From NCBI RefSeq assembly GCF_014084045.1, contig NZ_CP043732.1, positions 1,302,001 to 1,366,000 of the forward strand: 64,000 nt of DNA, given 5' to 3'. The notes beneath the pieces were generated by a model that saw only the letters and a program-made list of their open reading frames with translations, was not told the origin of the DNA and searched no databases. A program made the position numbers and the translations under genes. This document shows, in pieces, positions 8,140 to 15,365 of this stretch (position 1 is its first letter; each line of letters starts with the position of its first letter). This DNA comes from Microbacterium esteraromaticum. GTDB taxonomy: Bacteria; Actinomycetota; Actinomycetes; Actinomycetales; Microbacteriaceae.

Positions 8140-9831
8140 GTGCGCGTCATCATCATCGGAGGAGTGGCCGGCGGGATGTCGGCTGCGACCCGCCTGCGGC
8201 GGCTCGACGAGCACGCCGAGATCATCGTCGTCGAGCAGGGCGACCACGTCAGCTTCGCCAACTGCGGGCTGCCGTACTACGTCGGCGGGGTGATCGCCGA
8301 GCGCGAGTCGCTGCTGCTTCAGACGCCCGCCTCGCTGCGGTCGCGGTTCGCCCTGGACGTGCGCACCGGCGCCGAGGCGGTGGGGATCGATCGGGATGCC
8401 CGCACCGTCAGCATCCGGGATGTGGCGACCGGCACGGTCGTCGACGAGCCGTACGACCACGTCGTGATCGCCACGGGCGCCGCGCCGCGCGCCGCCTTCG
8501 AGCAGCAGCAGGGCGCGCCGGTCGTCTCGACCCTGCGCACGATCGACGACGTCGATCGCATCACCGATGCGCTCGCCACCCTGCCCGACGCCGGCCGGGC
8601 GGTCGTCGTCGGCGGCGGGTTCATCGGCCTCGAGGCGGTCGAGAACCTCGTGCGGAGGGGCCTCGAGGTCATGCTCGTGCAGCACGGAACGCATCCGCTC
8701 AGCCCCCTGGACGTCGAGATGGCGGAGGTCGTCGTCGGCGAGCTCCGCGCCCGGGGCGTCGACCTGCGACTGCGCACGTCGGTCGAGTCGCTGGATGCCG
8801 AGGGCGTGCACCTCGACGACGGCACGACGCTCGTCGCCGACATCGTCATCGATGCCAGGGGGGTGCGCCCTGCGGCATCCCTCGCCGTCGGCGCCGGACT
8901 CGCCACAGGACCGACCGGCGGCATCGCGGTCGACGCGATGCAGCGCACCAGCGACCCGCGCATCTTCGCCGTCGGTGACGCCGTCGAGAAGGTCGACGCC
9001 GTGTCGGCCGAGCCGACGCTCGTCACCATGGCGGGCCTCGCGAACCGGCATGGGCGCATGGCGGCCGACGCGATCGCCGTCGACGCCGGCCTGCTCGACG
9101 GCCCTCCGGCCGACGGGATGCCCGCGCTCGGCACGGCGATCGTCGGAGTCTTCGACCTCGCCGTCGCGATGACGGGATGGAGCGAGAAGCGGCTTCGGGA
9201 TGCCGATCGCCCCCACCGAGTGATCCACGCGCATCCCTCCGATCACGCCGGCTACTACCCGGGGGCCGAGCGGCTGACGATGAAGCTGCTCGTCGATCCT
9301 TCGTCCGACCTGATCCTCGGCGCGCAGGTGATCGGACGCCGCGGCGTCGACAAGCGCATCGATGTGATCGCGACCGCGATGCAGGCAGGGCTCACGGCGT
9401 CGCAGCTGAGCAGGCTCGAGCTCGCCTACGCGCCGCAGTTCGGATCGGCGAAGGACCCGGTGAACATGCTCGGCTACATCGCCGACAACGCGGCGTCCGG
9501 GCTGACCGGATCGATCCAGTGGCATGAGCTCGAGGCGGCTGTCGCCGCCGGGGCCACCGTGCTCGACGTGCGCAGCGCCGCGGAGCACGAGGCGGGCGCG
9601 ATCCCGGGGAGCGTGAACATCTCGGTCGACGAGCTGCGTGAGGGCCTCGGCGGCCTGCCCGCCGGGGAGCTGATCGTGCACTGCCAGGTCGGTCAGCGTG
9701 GGCACACCGCCGTGCGTCTGCTGCGCCAGCACGGCCGCGACGCGCGCAATCTCGACGGCGGATACCTGACGTGGGCGGCGGGGACCAGGATGCTCGCCGC
9801 AGACCGCGCTCTTGAGAAGGAGTCCGCATGA
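8140..9831 (+). CDS. CoA-disulfide reductase/rhodanese fusion (CoADR-RHD)
   Basis: The 563-residue flavoprotein has an N-terminal FAD Rossmann motif (GGVAGG), the single redox cysteine in SFANCGLPYY (Cys42) and an NAD(P)H-binding GGGFIGLE block. The C-terminal dimerisation region carries the tyrosine-containing stretch of the CoADR family. Residues about 465-563 form a rhodanese domain with active-site loop CQVGQR (Cys515). Such fusions reduce CoA persulfides/polysulfides and handle sulfane sulfur in the cytoplasm. The start is GTG 8140. It overlaps the repressor gene by four bases (ATGA). Together with a CstR-type repressor this points to sulfide/persulfide detoxification. Confidence 0.9.
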   Translation: MRVIIIGGVAGGMSAATRLRRLDEHAEIIVVEQGDHVSFANCGLPYYVGGVIAERESLLLQTPASLRSRFALDVRTGAEAVGIDRDARTVSIRDVATGTVVDEPYDHVVIATGAAPRAAFEQQQGAPVVSTLRTIDDVDRITDALATLPDAGRAVVVGGGFIGLEAVENLVRRGLEVMLVQHGTHPLSPLDVEMAEVVVGELRARGVDLRLRTSVESLDAEGVHLDDGTTLVADIVIDARGVRPAASLAVGAGLATGPTGGIAVDAMQRTSDPRIFAVGDAVEKVDAVSAEPTLVTMAGLANRHGRMAADAIAVDAGLLDGPPADGMPALGTAIVGVFDLAVAMTGWSEKRLRDADRPHRVIHAHPSDHAGYYPGAERLTMKLLVDPSSDLILGAQVIGRRGVDKRIDVIATAMQAGLTASQLSRLELAYAPQFGSAKDPVNMLGYIADNAASGLTGSIQWHELEAAVAAGATVLDVRSAAEHEAGAIPGSVNISVDELREGLGGLPAGELIVHCQVGQRGHTAVRLLRQHGRDARNLDGGYLTWAAGTRMLAADRALEKESA

Positions 9832-10094
9832 GCACCGCACCCGATGAGGAGATCCGCAAGGTCGTGAATCGGCTCAAGCGCGCCCGAGGTCAGCTCAGCG
9901 CGGTGATCGACGCGATGGAGACGGATGCCGACTGCCGCGACGTCGTGATCCAGCTTGCGGCCGTGGGCAAGGCGATCGACCGCGCCGGGTTCGCGGTGAT
10001 CGGCACGGCACTGAAGCACTGCATCACCGAGGACGCCGACGAGGGCGCGCCCAGCGTGCAGGAGCTCGAGAAGCTGTTCCTCACGCTCGCCTGA
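9828..10094 (+). CDS. CsoR-family repressor, CstR-like persulfide sensor
   Basis: An 88-residue all-helical DUF156 repressor. It keeps the two sensing cysteines at the positions numbered 36 and 65 in M. tuberculosis CsoR (DCRDVV, LKHCIT). However, position 61, where CsoR has its copper-ligand His, is Ala here. Two Cys without that His is the signature of CstR, whose cysteines form di- to tetrasulfide crosslinks with persulfides (established knowledge). The neighbouring CoADR-rhodanese and the GC-centred operator at 7921 support this reading over copper sensing. Confidence 0.88.
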   Translation: MSTAPDEEIRKVVNRLKRARGQLSAVIDAMETDADCRDVVIQLAAVGKAIDRAGFAVIGTALKHCITEDADEGAPSVQELEKLFLTLA

Positions 10095-10116
10095 CGCTCG
10101 GCCACCCGACCTGCTC

Positions 10117-10185
10117 GGGAGGAGTTCGCGCCCACGGGAGGACTCCTTCTGCTCAGGAGTCCTCCCGTGCGTGCGTTCTCCTCCC
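10117..10185. terminator. Nested stem-loop between convergent genes
   Basis: Inner arms 10133-10146 and 10156-10169 (CACGGGAGGACTCC and its complement) form a 14-bp stem with a nine-base loop. Outer GGGAGGAG (10117-10124) and CTCCTCCC (10178-10185) can pair around it. It lies between the repressor (plus) and the SGNH gene (minus) and probably terminates both. The outer arms match the element at 7808. Confidence 0.75.
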
Positions 10186-10221
10186 AGGCGGGCGGGCGCC
10201 CGTGCGGCGAGGGCGCCTTCG

Positions 10222-10923
10222 TCAGACCCGTGCGATGCGGTTCGCGAGGTCGGCGCGCACGCGATTCTGCGTGGGCAGCGGACGCAGGTCGAGAACGCTC
10301 GCGACCTCCGCGGCGATGACCGCATGCCCGGTGGCATTGGGGTGGAACGGGTCGTTCATCAGGCCCCACGGGATGCCGCCGGTGCGCCCCGTTCCGAGCT
10401 CGGCGAAGCGCGCGAAGTTGTCGACCAGGATCGTCTCGTGGTGATCGGCGACGTCGCGCAAGGCCTGTGCGAAGTCGGCGATCCGTGCGCGCTCCGGCGC
10501 ATTCGTCACGTCGACCGCGGGCTGGGTCATCAGCACGGGGACAGCGCCGGTCTCGCGCACGCGTGTGACGAACTCGGTGAGCGAGGCCGCGAAATCGGCG
10601 GGCTCTATGATCGGGAACACCCCGCCCGTCGAGCAGTCGTTCGTGCCGACCATGAGGGTGACCACGTGCGGGCGCCAGGTGGCGACGCGACGGTCGAAGT
10701 CCTCGAGCAGCTGCACGATCCGCCAGCCGCTGATCGCGGTGTTGATCACGACGTCGCGCACCCTGGCCAGATCTCCCCGGATGAGCTCGTGCAGGTGGTC
10801 GACGTAGTTGCGCTCGCCTTGAGTGTGGATCAGCCCGTGCGTGATCGAGTCGCCCGTGAGCACCCAGTTCAGCGGTGTCTCGTCGTGCAGCAGTTCGCGC
10901 AGGCGGGTGAGGTCGGTGGTCAT
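10222..10923 (-). CDS. SGNH/GDSL-family hydrolase
   Basis: The start is set at minus-strand ATG 10923, which has GGAAAGGA just upstream, giving 233 residues. All SGNH blocks are visible: TGDSITHG (nucleophile Ser), NTAISGW (Gly), MVGTNDCS (Asn) and DPFHPNATGH (catalytic Asp/His). There is no signal peptide, so it acts in the cytoplasm. It is divergent from the carbohydrate operon at 11113 and likely belongs to it, for example as a deacetylase or esterase for an imported acylated sugar. The substrate is inferred only. Confidence 0.88.
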   Translation of the reverse strand: MTTDLTRLRELLHDETPLNWVLTGDSITHGLIHTQGERNYVDHLHELIRGDLARVRDVVINTAISGWRIVQLLEDFDRRVATWRPHVVTLMVGTNDCSTGGVFPIIEPADFAASLTEFVTRVRETGAVPVLMTQPAVDVTNAPERARIADFAQALRDVADHHETILVDNFARFAELGTGRTGGIPWGLMNDPFHPNATGHAVIAAEVASVLDLRPLPTQNRVRADLANRIARV

Positions 10924-11018
10924 CGGTGTCCTTTCCGACAGAGGCGGTCGTCGGGGTGGTGCAGCATGACCGCGAGATGGGCTGATGAATACTCCAACGA
11001 GAATATTCCATCGGTGGG

Positions 11019-11047
11019 TTGACATGTCGGGATCATTCGGTAATTAT
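11019..11047 (+). promoter_or_regulatory. Putative promoter of the carbohydrate operon
   Basis: TTGACA (11019-11024) is followed after 16-17 bases by an AT-rich -10 region (TAATTA/AATTAT, 11041-11047). The surrounding 10985-11075 stretch is unusually AT-rich for this genome. It also holds two short palindromes (GAATATTC at 11001-11008, GTTATAAC near 11059-11066) that could be regulator sites for the divergent genes. Confidence 0.55.
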
Positions 11048-11112
11048 CAAACCTAAGTGTTATAACTCAGTCGGTCAGCCCCGACTCGAGCGAACGGAAG
11101 TGGTGCTGGACT

Positions 11113-12195
11113 GTGGCAGTCGAAACCGAACGACGGGATCACGAGCGCGTGCGCTCTGCCCGGAGCCGCGCGGAGATCGTGGGACTCCTCCGCGAGGGGA
11201 TGGTGATCCCCGCGATGCCGCTCGCCCTCGACGACCACCGGCGTTTCGCGCCCCGCCACCAGCGCGCCGTCGCCCGGTACTACGCAGCCGCGGGTGCGGG
11301 AGGCATCGCGGTGGGAGTGCACACCACCCAGTTCGAGATCCGTCTGCCGGAGTTCGGACTCCTCGAGCCTGTGCTCGCTGTCTCGGCCGAGGTGCTGCAC
11401 GAGAATCCGTCGATGCTGCGTGTGGCAGGGGTCGCCGGTGATCGAGCTCAAGCGGTCGCCGAGGCCGAGCTCGCCGCCGCACTGGGCTATGAGGCCGTGC
11501 TGTTGTCTCCGCCGCGTCACCGGCAGCTCACCGATCAGGAGATGCTCGAGCGGGCCCGCGCCGTCGCCGAGATCCTGCCTGTCATCGGCTTCTACCTGCA
11601 GGAGGCGATCGGGGGCCCCCGGCTCTCGGCCGGCTTCTGGCGCTCGTTCGTCGAGATCGAGAACGTCGTGGCGGTCAAGGTCGCCCCCTTCGATCGCTAC
11701 CGCACGCTCGACGTGGTCGAAGCCGTGCTGAACTCCGACCGGGCAGACGATGTCGCGCTCTACACCGGCAACGACGACAACATCCTCGGCGACCTCTTCA
11801 CGCCGTTCGAGACGCCGCGCGGCACCCGCTGGTTCGACGGAGGGCTCCTGGGCCAGTGGGCCGTGGGAACGCGCGCCGCCGTGAAGATGCTCGACACCGT
11901 GCACGCAGCGCGCCGGGGCGACGCGGCTGCGGCGCGGGCCGTCATCCGCTCGGCACCGCAGCTGACCGCTGTGAACGCAGCGGTCTTCGATGTCGCGCAC
12001 GACTTCCGAGGATGCATCGCCGGCGTGAACGCCATCCTGCACAGGCAGGGCCTTCTGCCGAGCATGCTCTGCCTTGACCCGGAAGAAGTCCTGTCGCCGG
12101 GGCAGCAGGCGCTGATCGATGACGCTTTCGCACGCTACCCGTGGGCCGGGGACGACGAGTTCATCCAGGCCCACAGACACGAATGGCTGAAGTAA
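11113..12195 (+). CDS. DapA-superfamily (dihydrodipicolinate synthase/NAL-like) aldolase or lyase
   Basis: The 360-residue TIM-barrel protein resembles dihydrodipicolinate synthase/N-acetylneuraminate lyase enzymes. These use a Schiff-base lysine to add or remove pyruvate. The likely Schiff-base Lys is in VVAVKVAPF (about residue 190), and the conserved Tyr is in IGFYLQEA. The family motif GTTGE is replaced by VGVHTTQF, and the chain is about 60 residues longer than DapA. A role other than lysine synthesis is therefore likely. As first gene of a sugar-import operon it probably cleaves a keto-sugar-acid derived from the substrate (inference). GTG start with GGAAG upstream. Confidence 0.75.
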   Translation: MAVETERRDHERVRSARSRAEIVGLLREGMVIPAMPLALDDHRRFAPRHQRAVARYYAAAGAGGIAVGVHTTQFEIRLPEFGLLEPVLAVSAEVLHENPSMLRVAGVAGDRAQAVAEAELAAALGYEAVLLSPPRHRQLTDQEMLERARAVAEILPVIGFYLQEAIGGPRLSAGFWRSFVEIENVVAVKVAPFDRYRTLDVVEAVLNSDRADDVALYTGNDDNILGDLFTPFETPRGTRWFDGGLLGQWAVGTRAAVKMLDTVHAARRGDAAAARAVIRSAPQLTAVNAAVFDVAHDFRGCIAGVNAILHRQGLLPSMLCLDPEEVLSPGQQALIDDAFARYPWAGDDEFIQAHRHEWLK

Positions 12196-12241
12196 CACGC
12201 GACGCCGCACTGGAGCGGCGTGCCGACCGATGGAGGAAGAC

Positions 12242-13516
12242 ATGAAGGGCATTCACCGGCTGAGCGCCATCGCGGGGATCGGAGCGCTCTTCGCGCTCAC
12301 GGCCTGCGCCGGAGGCACGGTCAAGGGCGGAGACCCGAACGGCTCCGATGAGATCGTGCTGCGGTACGGGATGTGGAACGTCAACCAGGAGCCGACGTTC
12401 CGCGCCATGGCAGACGCTTTCGAGAAGGCCAACCCCGGAGTCACGATCGAGATCGAGCTCACGCCGATCAGCGAGTACTGGACGAAGCTGCAGACCTCGC
12501 TCCAGGGCGATTCGGCACCTGACGTGTTCTGGATGAATCACCTCAACCTGCCCCTGTACGCCAGCAATGGCGTGCTGGCCCCGCTGGACGACGTGATCGA
12601 GGCGGAGTCCATCGACCTGGGCGAGTATCCGGAGTCGATCGTCGAGAAGTACACCTGGGATGGCGCGCAGTACGGACTGCCCCAGGACCTCGACACGATC
12701 GGCCTCTGGTACAACAAGCAGCTCTTCGATGCCGCCGGTCTCGCCTACCCGACGGCCGAATGGACGTGGGACGACGTGAAGACCGCCGCTGCGGCACTCA
12801 CCGACCCGGCGAACGGCGTCTTCGGCATCGCGGCGAGCGTCGATTCGCAGTCCAACTACTACAACACCGTGTATCAGGCGGGCACCGAGGCGCTCTCGGC
12901 CGACGGCAGCAGCAGCAACTGGGACACGGCCGAGGCGAAGGCTGGCATCGAGTTCTGGCGCCAGTTCATCGAAGCGGGACACTCTCCCGGCGTGGCGCAG
13001 CTGGCCGAGACGCCCGCACACCAGCTGTTCCCGAGCGGCAAGCTCGCGATGTACTACAGCGGCACGTGGAACGTCGGTCCGTACACCGACGATGCTGCGC
13101 TCGCATCCATCGTCGATGTGGCGCCCCTGCCGGCCGGCGCCAGAGAAGGCGTCAGCGTGAACTCGCTGGTGTCGGCCGTGAACGCGAAGTCGCCCAACCT
13201 CGAGATGGCCGCCAGGTTCGCCGCGTTCACCGCCTCGGAGCAGGCGGCGCAGATCCGCATCGACGTGCAGGACAAGGCCCCGGCCTTCGGAGACAAGTGG
13301 CGGGACTGGGCCGAGGGCTCGCCCTTCGCGCTCACCGAGCTCTACGAGGAGTCCCTGGGAGCCGCGTTCGCGCTGCCCGCCACCCTCAACACGCCGAAGT
13401 GGACGAGTCTCGAGGTCGACGCGATGACGAAGATCCTCGGTGGCGAGGTGCCTCTCGACGCTGGTCTCGCTCAGCTCACGAGCGACATCGACGCAGTCCT
13501 CGCTGAAGAGCGGTAG
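12242..13516 (+). CDS. Sugar ABC transporter substrate-binding lipoprotein
   Basis: Start ATG 12242 is preceded by GGAGGAAG. The 424-residue protein has a lipobox LTAC (about residue 23) and belongs to extracellular solute-binding protein family 1 (CUT1-type, MalE/UgpB-like). Typical features are RYGMWNVNQEP, an aromatic ligand-binding segment WNVGPY and the family 1 block with GKLAMYYSGTWN. It delivers an oligosaccharide to the two permeases encoded next. Regulation is probably by the ROK repressor downstream. Confidence 0.9.
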   Translation: MKGIHRLSAIAGIGALFALTACAGGTVKGGDPNGSDEIVLRYGMWNVNQEPTFRAMADAFEKANPGVTIEIELTPISEYWTKLQTSLQGDSAPDVFWMNHLNLPLYASNGVLAPLDDVIEAESIDLGEYPESIVEKYTWDGAQYGLPQDLDTIGLWYNKQLFDAAGLAYPTAEWTWDDVKTAAAALTDPANGVFGIAASVDSQSNYYNTVYQAGTEALSADGSSSNWDTAEAKAGIEFWRQFIEAGHSPGVAQLAETPAHQLFPSGKLAMYYSGTWNVGPYTDDAALASIVDVAPLPAGAREGVSVNSLVSAVNAKSPNLEMAARFAAFTASEQAAQIRIDVQDKAPAFGDKWRDWAEGSPFALTELYEESLGAAFALPATLNTPKWTSLEVDAMTKILGGEVPLDAGLAQLTSDIDAVLAEER

Positions 13517-13576
13517 TGCTATCGCGGTGGGGTCGGGCAACCCGACCCGGCCCCACTCTCTGAGAACGGAGAAGAC

Positions 13577-14479
13577 GTGTCACGCCTGCGCAGACCTCGT
13601 CGCTATCGCCCCGGACATGTTCTCTGGGGGTACCTGATGATCGCCCCGCTCGGGCTCGGCCTGGGGATCTTCTACCTCTGGCCGGTGGTCCAGAGCATCG
13701 CCTTCAGCTTCACCGAGTGGAAGCCGTTCGGCGGTCAGGAGTGGGTCGGCTGGGAGAACTACCTCCGGCTGATGGCCGACGAGGAGTTCTACCGCACCCT
13801 CGGCAACAGCGGGCTCTACACCCTCGGAGTGCTGGTCTCGGTGCCGCTGAGCATCGTGATCGCCGCCATGCTCAACAGGCCGGGGCTGAGAGGACGATCG
13901 GTCTATCAGGTGCTGTACTTCGTGCCGATGGTGACCATGCCCGTCGCCATCGCGATCATGTGGCGCTGGATCTACAACGGCGAGTTCGGCGTGCTCAACG
14001 CCGCGCTCAGCGGCATCGGGCTCAGCGGCACCAACTGGATCAGCAACGGCGACACCGTGATGTTCGCGATGGTCATCGTGGGGATCTGGTCGGTGATCGG
14101 CTACAACGTCGTCATCCTCTCGGCCGGGCTGCGCAGCATCCCACCGGAGATCTATGAGGCGGCCGCGCTGGACGGCGCAGGCGGGCTGCGCCAGTTCATC
14201 TCGGTCACCGTTCCTCTCGTGAGCCCCACGACGTTCTTCCTGACAGTCATCACGGTCATGCGCTCGATTCAGATCTTCGACCTCGTCTTCATCATGATCG
14301 GGCGGATGAATCCAGCCCTGCCGCAGGCGAAGACGATCGTCTATCTGTTCTTCGAGCGCACGTTCGAGCTCAACGACAAGGGGTACGGCGCCGCCATCGC
14401 CGTCGTGCTCCTCGTGCTGATCATGCTGCTGACGCTCGCGCAGTTCGCCGTCCAGAAGAAGGTGGTCCACTATGCGTGA
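13577..14479 (+). CDS. Sugar ABC transporter permease, MalF/UgpA type
   Basis: The 300-residue membrane protein has six predicted helices, beginning IAPLGLGLGIFYLWPVVQSI. The EAA loop (YEAAALDGAGGLRQFISVTVP, about residues 193-213) is the cytoplasmic coupling site for the ATPase. GTG start with GGAGAAG. It overlaps the next permease by eight bases. CUT1 family; the substrate is the same as that of the adjacent lipoprotein. Confidence 0.92.
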   Translation: MSRLRRPRRYRPGHVLWGYLMIAPLGLGLGIFYLWPVVQSIAFSFTEWKPFGGQEWVGWENYLRLMADEEFYRTLGNSGLYTLGVLVSVPLSIVIAAMLNRPGLRGRSVYQVLYFVPMVTMPVAIAIMWRWIYNGEFGVLNAALSGIGLSGTNWISNGDTVMFAMVIVGIWSVIGYNVVILSAGLRSIPPEIYEAAALDGAGGLRQFISVTVPLVSPTTFFLTVITVMRSIQIFDLVFIMIGRMNPALPQAKTIVYLFFERTFELNDKGYGAAIAVVLLVLIMLLTLAQFAVQKKVVHYA

Positions 14480-15326
14480 TCGTGTCGCGACCGCGCCCCG
14501 TCGACCCAGAGACGTCGCGGTGTCGACGGTCAGCCACCTCGTGCTCGCCGCAGGGGCGCTGCTGATGGTGTTCCCGTTCGCATGGCAGGCGCTGACCAGC
14601 GTGAAGACCTACGGCGAATCGATCCTCGTGCCCCCGACGATGCTTCCCGAGGTCTGGGATCTCGCCAACTACGCCGAGGTGTTCGACGTGCTGCCCTTCG
14701 GGCAGATGTTCGTCAACACCGTGCTGATGACACTGGGCAGGACCATCGCGCAGCTCGTGTTCTGCGCGCTCGCCGCCTATGCGTTCGCGCGTCTGCGATT
14801 CCCCGGCAGGGACCTGATCTTCATCGTGTTCCTCTCGGTGCTCATGGTGCCGGGTGAGCTGTTCCTCCTGCCGCAGTTCCAGATCATGTCGAGCCTCGGC
14901 TGGCTGAACACCCTCCAGGCGCTGATCGTCCCGGGAATGTTCAACGCGTTCGGCACCTTCCTGCTGCGCCAGTACTTCCTGACCCTGCCGATGGAGCTTG
15001 ACGAGGCAGCAGAACTCGACGGCTGCAATCCATGGCGATCGTTCTGGCACGTCACGCTGCCCCTGGCGAGCCCAGCACTGGTCACGCTCGCCGTGCTCGC
15101 CGTGCTCTACTCCTGGAACGACCTCATGTGGCCGCTGATCGTGAACACCCGGCAGGAGACCATGACGCTGACCGTAGGTCTCGCCACGCTGCAAGGCGAC
15201 CAGATCACCGACTACCCCGTCATCATGGCCGGCAGCGTCATGGCGACCATCCCCATCCTCATCGTGTTCATCCTCTTGCAGCGCCGCGTCATCGAGGGCA
15301 TCGCCTTCAGCGGTCTCAAGGGCTGA
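14472..15326 (+). CDS. Sugar ABC transporter permease, MalG/UgpE type
   Basis: The 284-residue partner permease has six helices and the EAA loop DEAAELDGCNPWRSFWHVTLP (split here: DEAAELDGC, about residue 177, then NPWRSF). No ATP-binding gene is present in the operon. Many actinobacterial CUT1 importers share one MsmK/MalK-type ATPase encoded elsewhere, which is probably the case here. Confidence 0.92.
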   Translation: MRDRVATAPRRPRDVAVSTVSHLVLAAGALLMVFPFAWQALTSVKTYGESILVPPTMLPEVWDLANYAEVFDVLPFGQMFVNTVLMTLGRTIAQLVFCALAAYAFARLRFPGRDLIFIVFLSVLMVPGELFLLPQFQIMSSLGWLNTLQALIVPGMFNAFGTFLLRQYFLTLPMELDEAAELDGCNPWRSFWHVTLPLASPALVTLAVLAVLYSWNDLMWPLIVNTRQETMTLTVGLATLQGDQITDYPVIMAGSVMATIPILIVFILLQRRVIEGIAFSGLKG

Positions 15327-15365
15327 GCACGTTCCCCCGCATCTACAGCCCACGAAGGAGAGACG

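Noticed and set aside
9828..10094. Copper-sensing CsoR
   Set aside because: Copper-ligand His61 is replaced by Ala and the neighbours are sulfur enzymes; CstR fits better.
11113..12195. Lysine-biosynthesis DapA
   Set aside because: GTTGE motif missing, longer chain, and location in a sugar operon.
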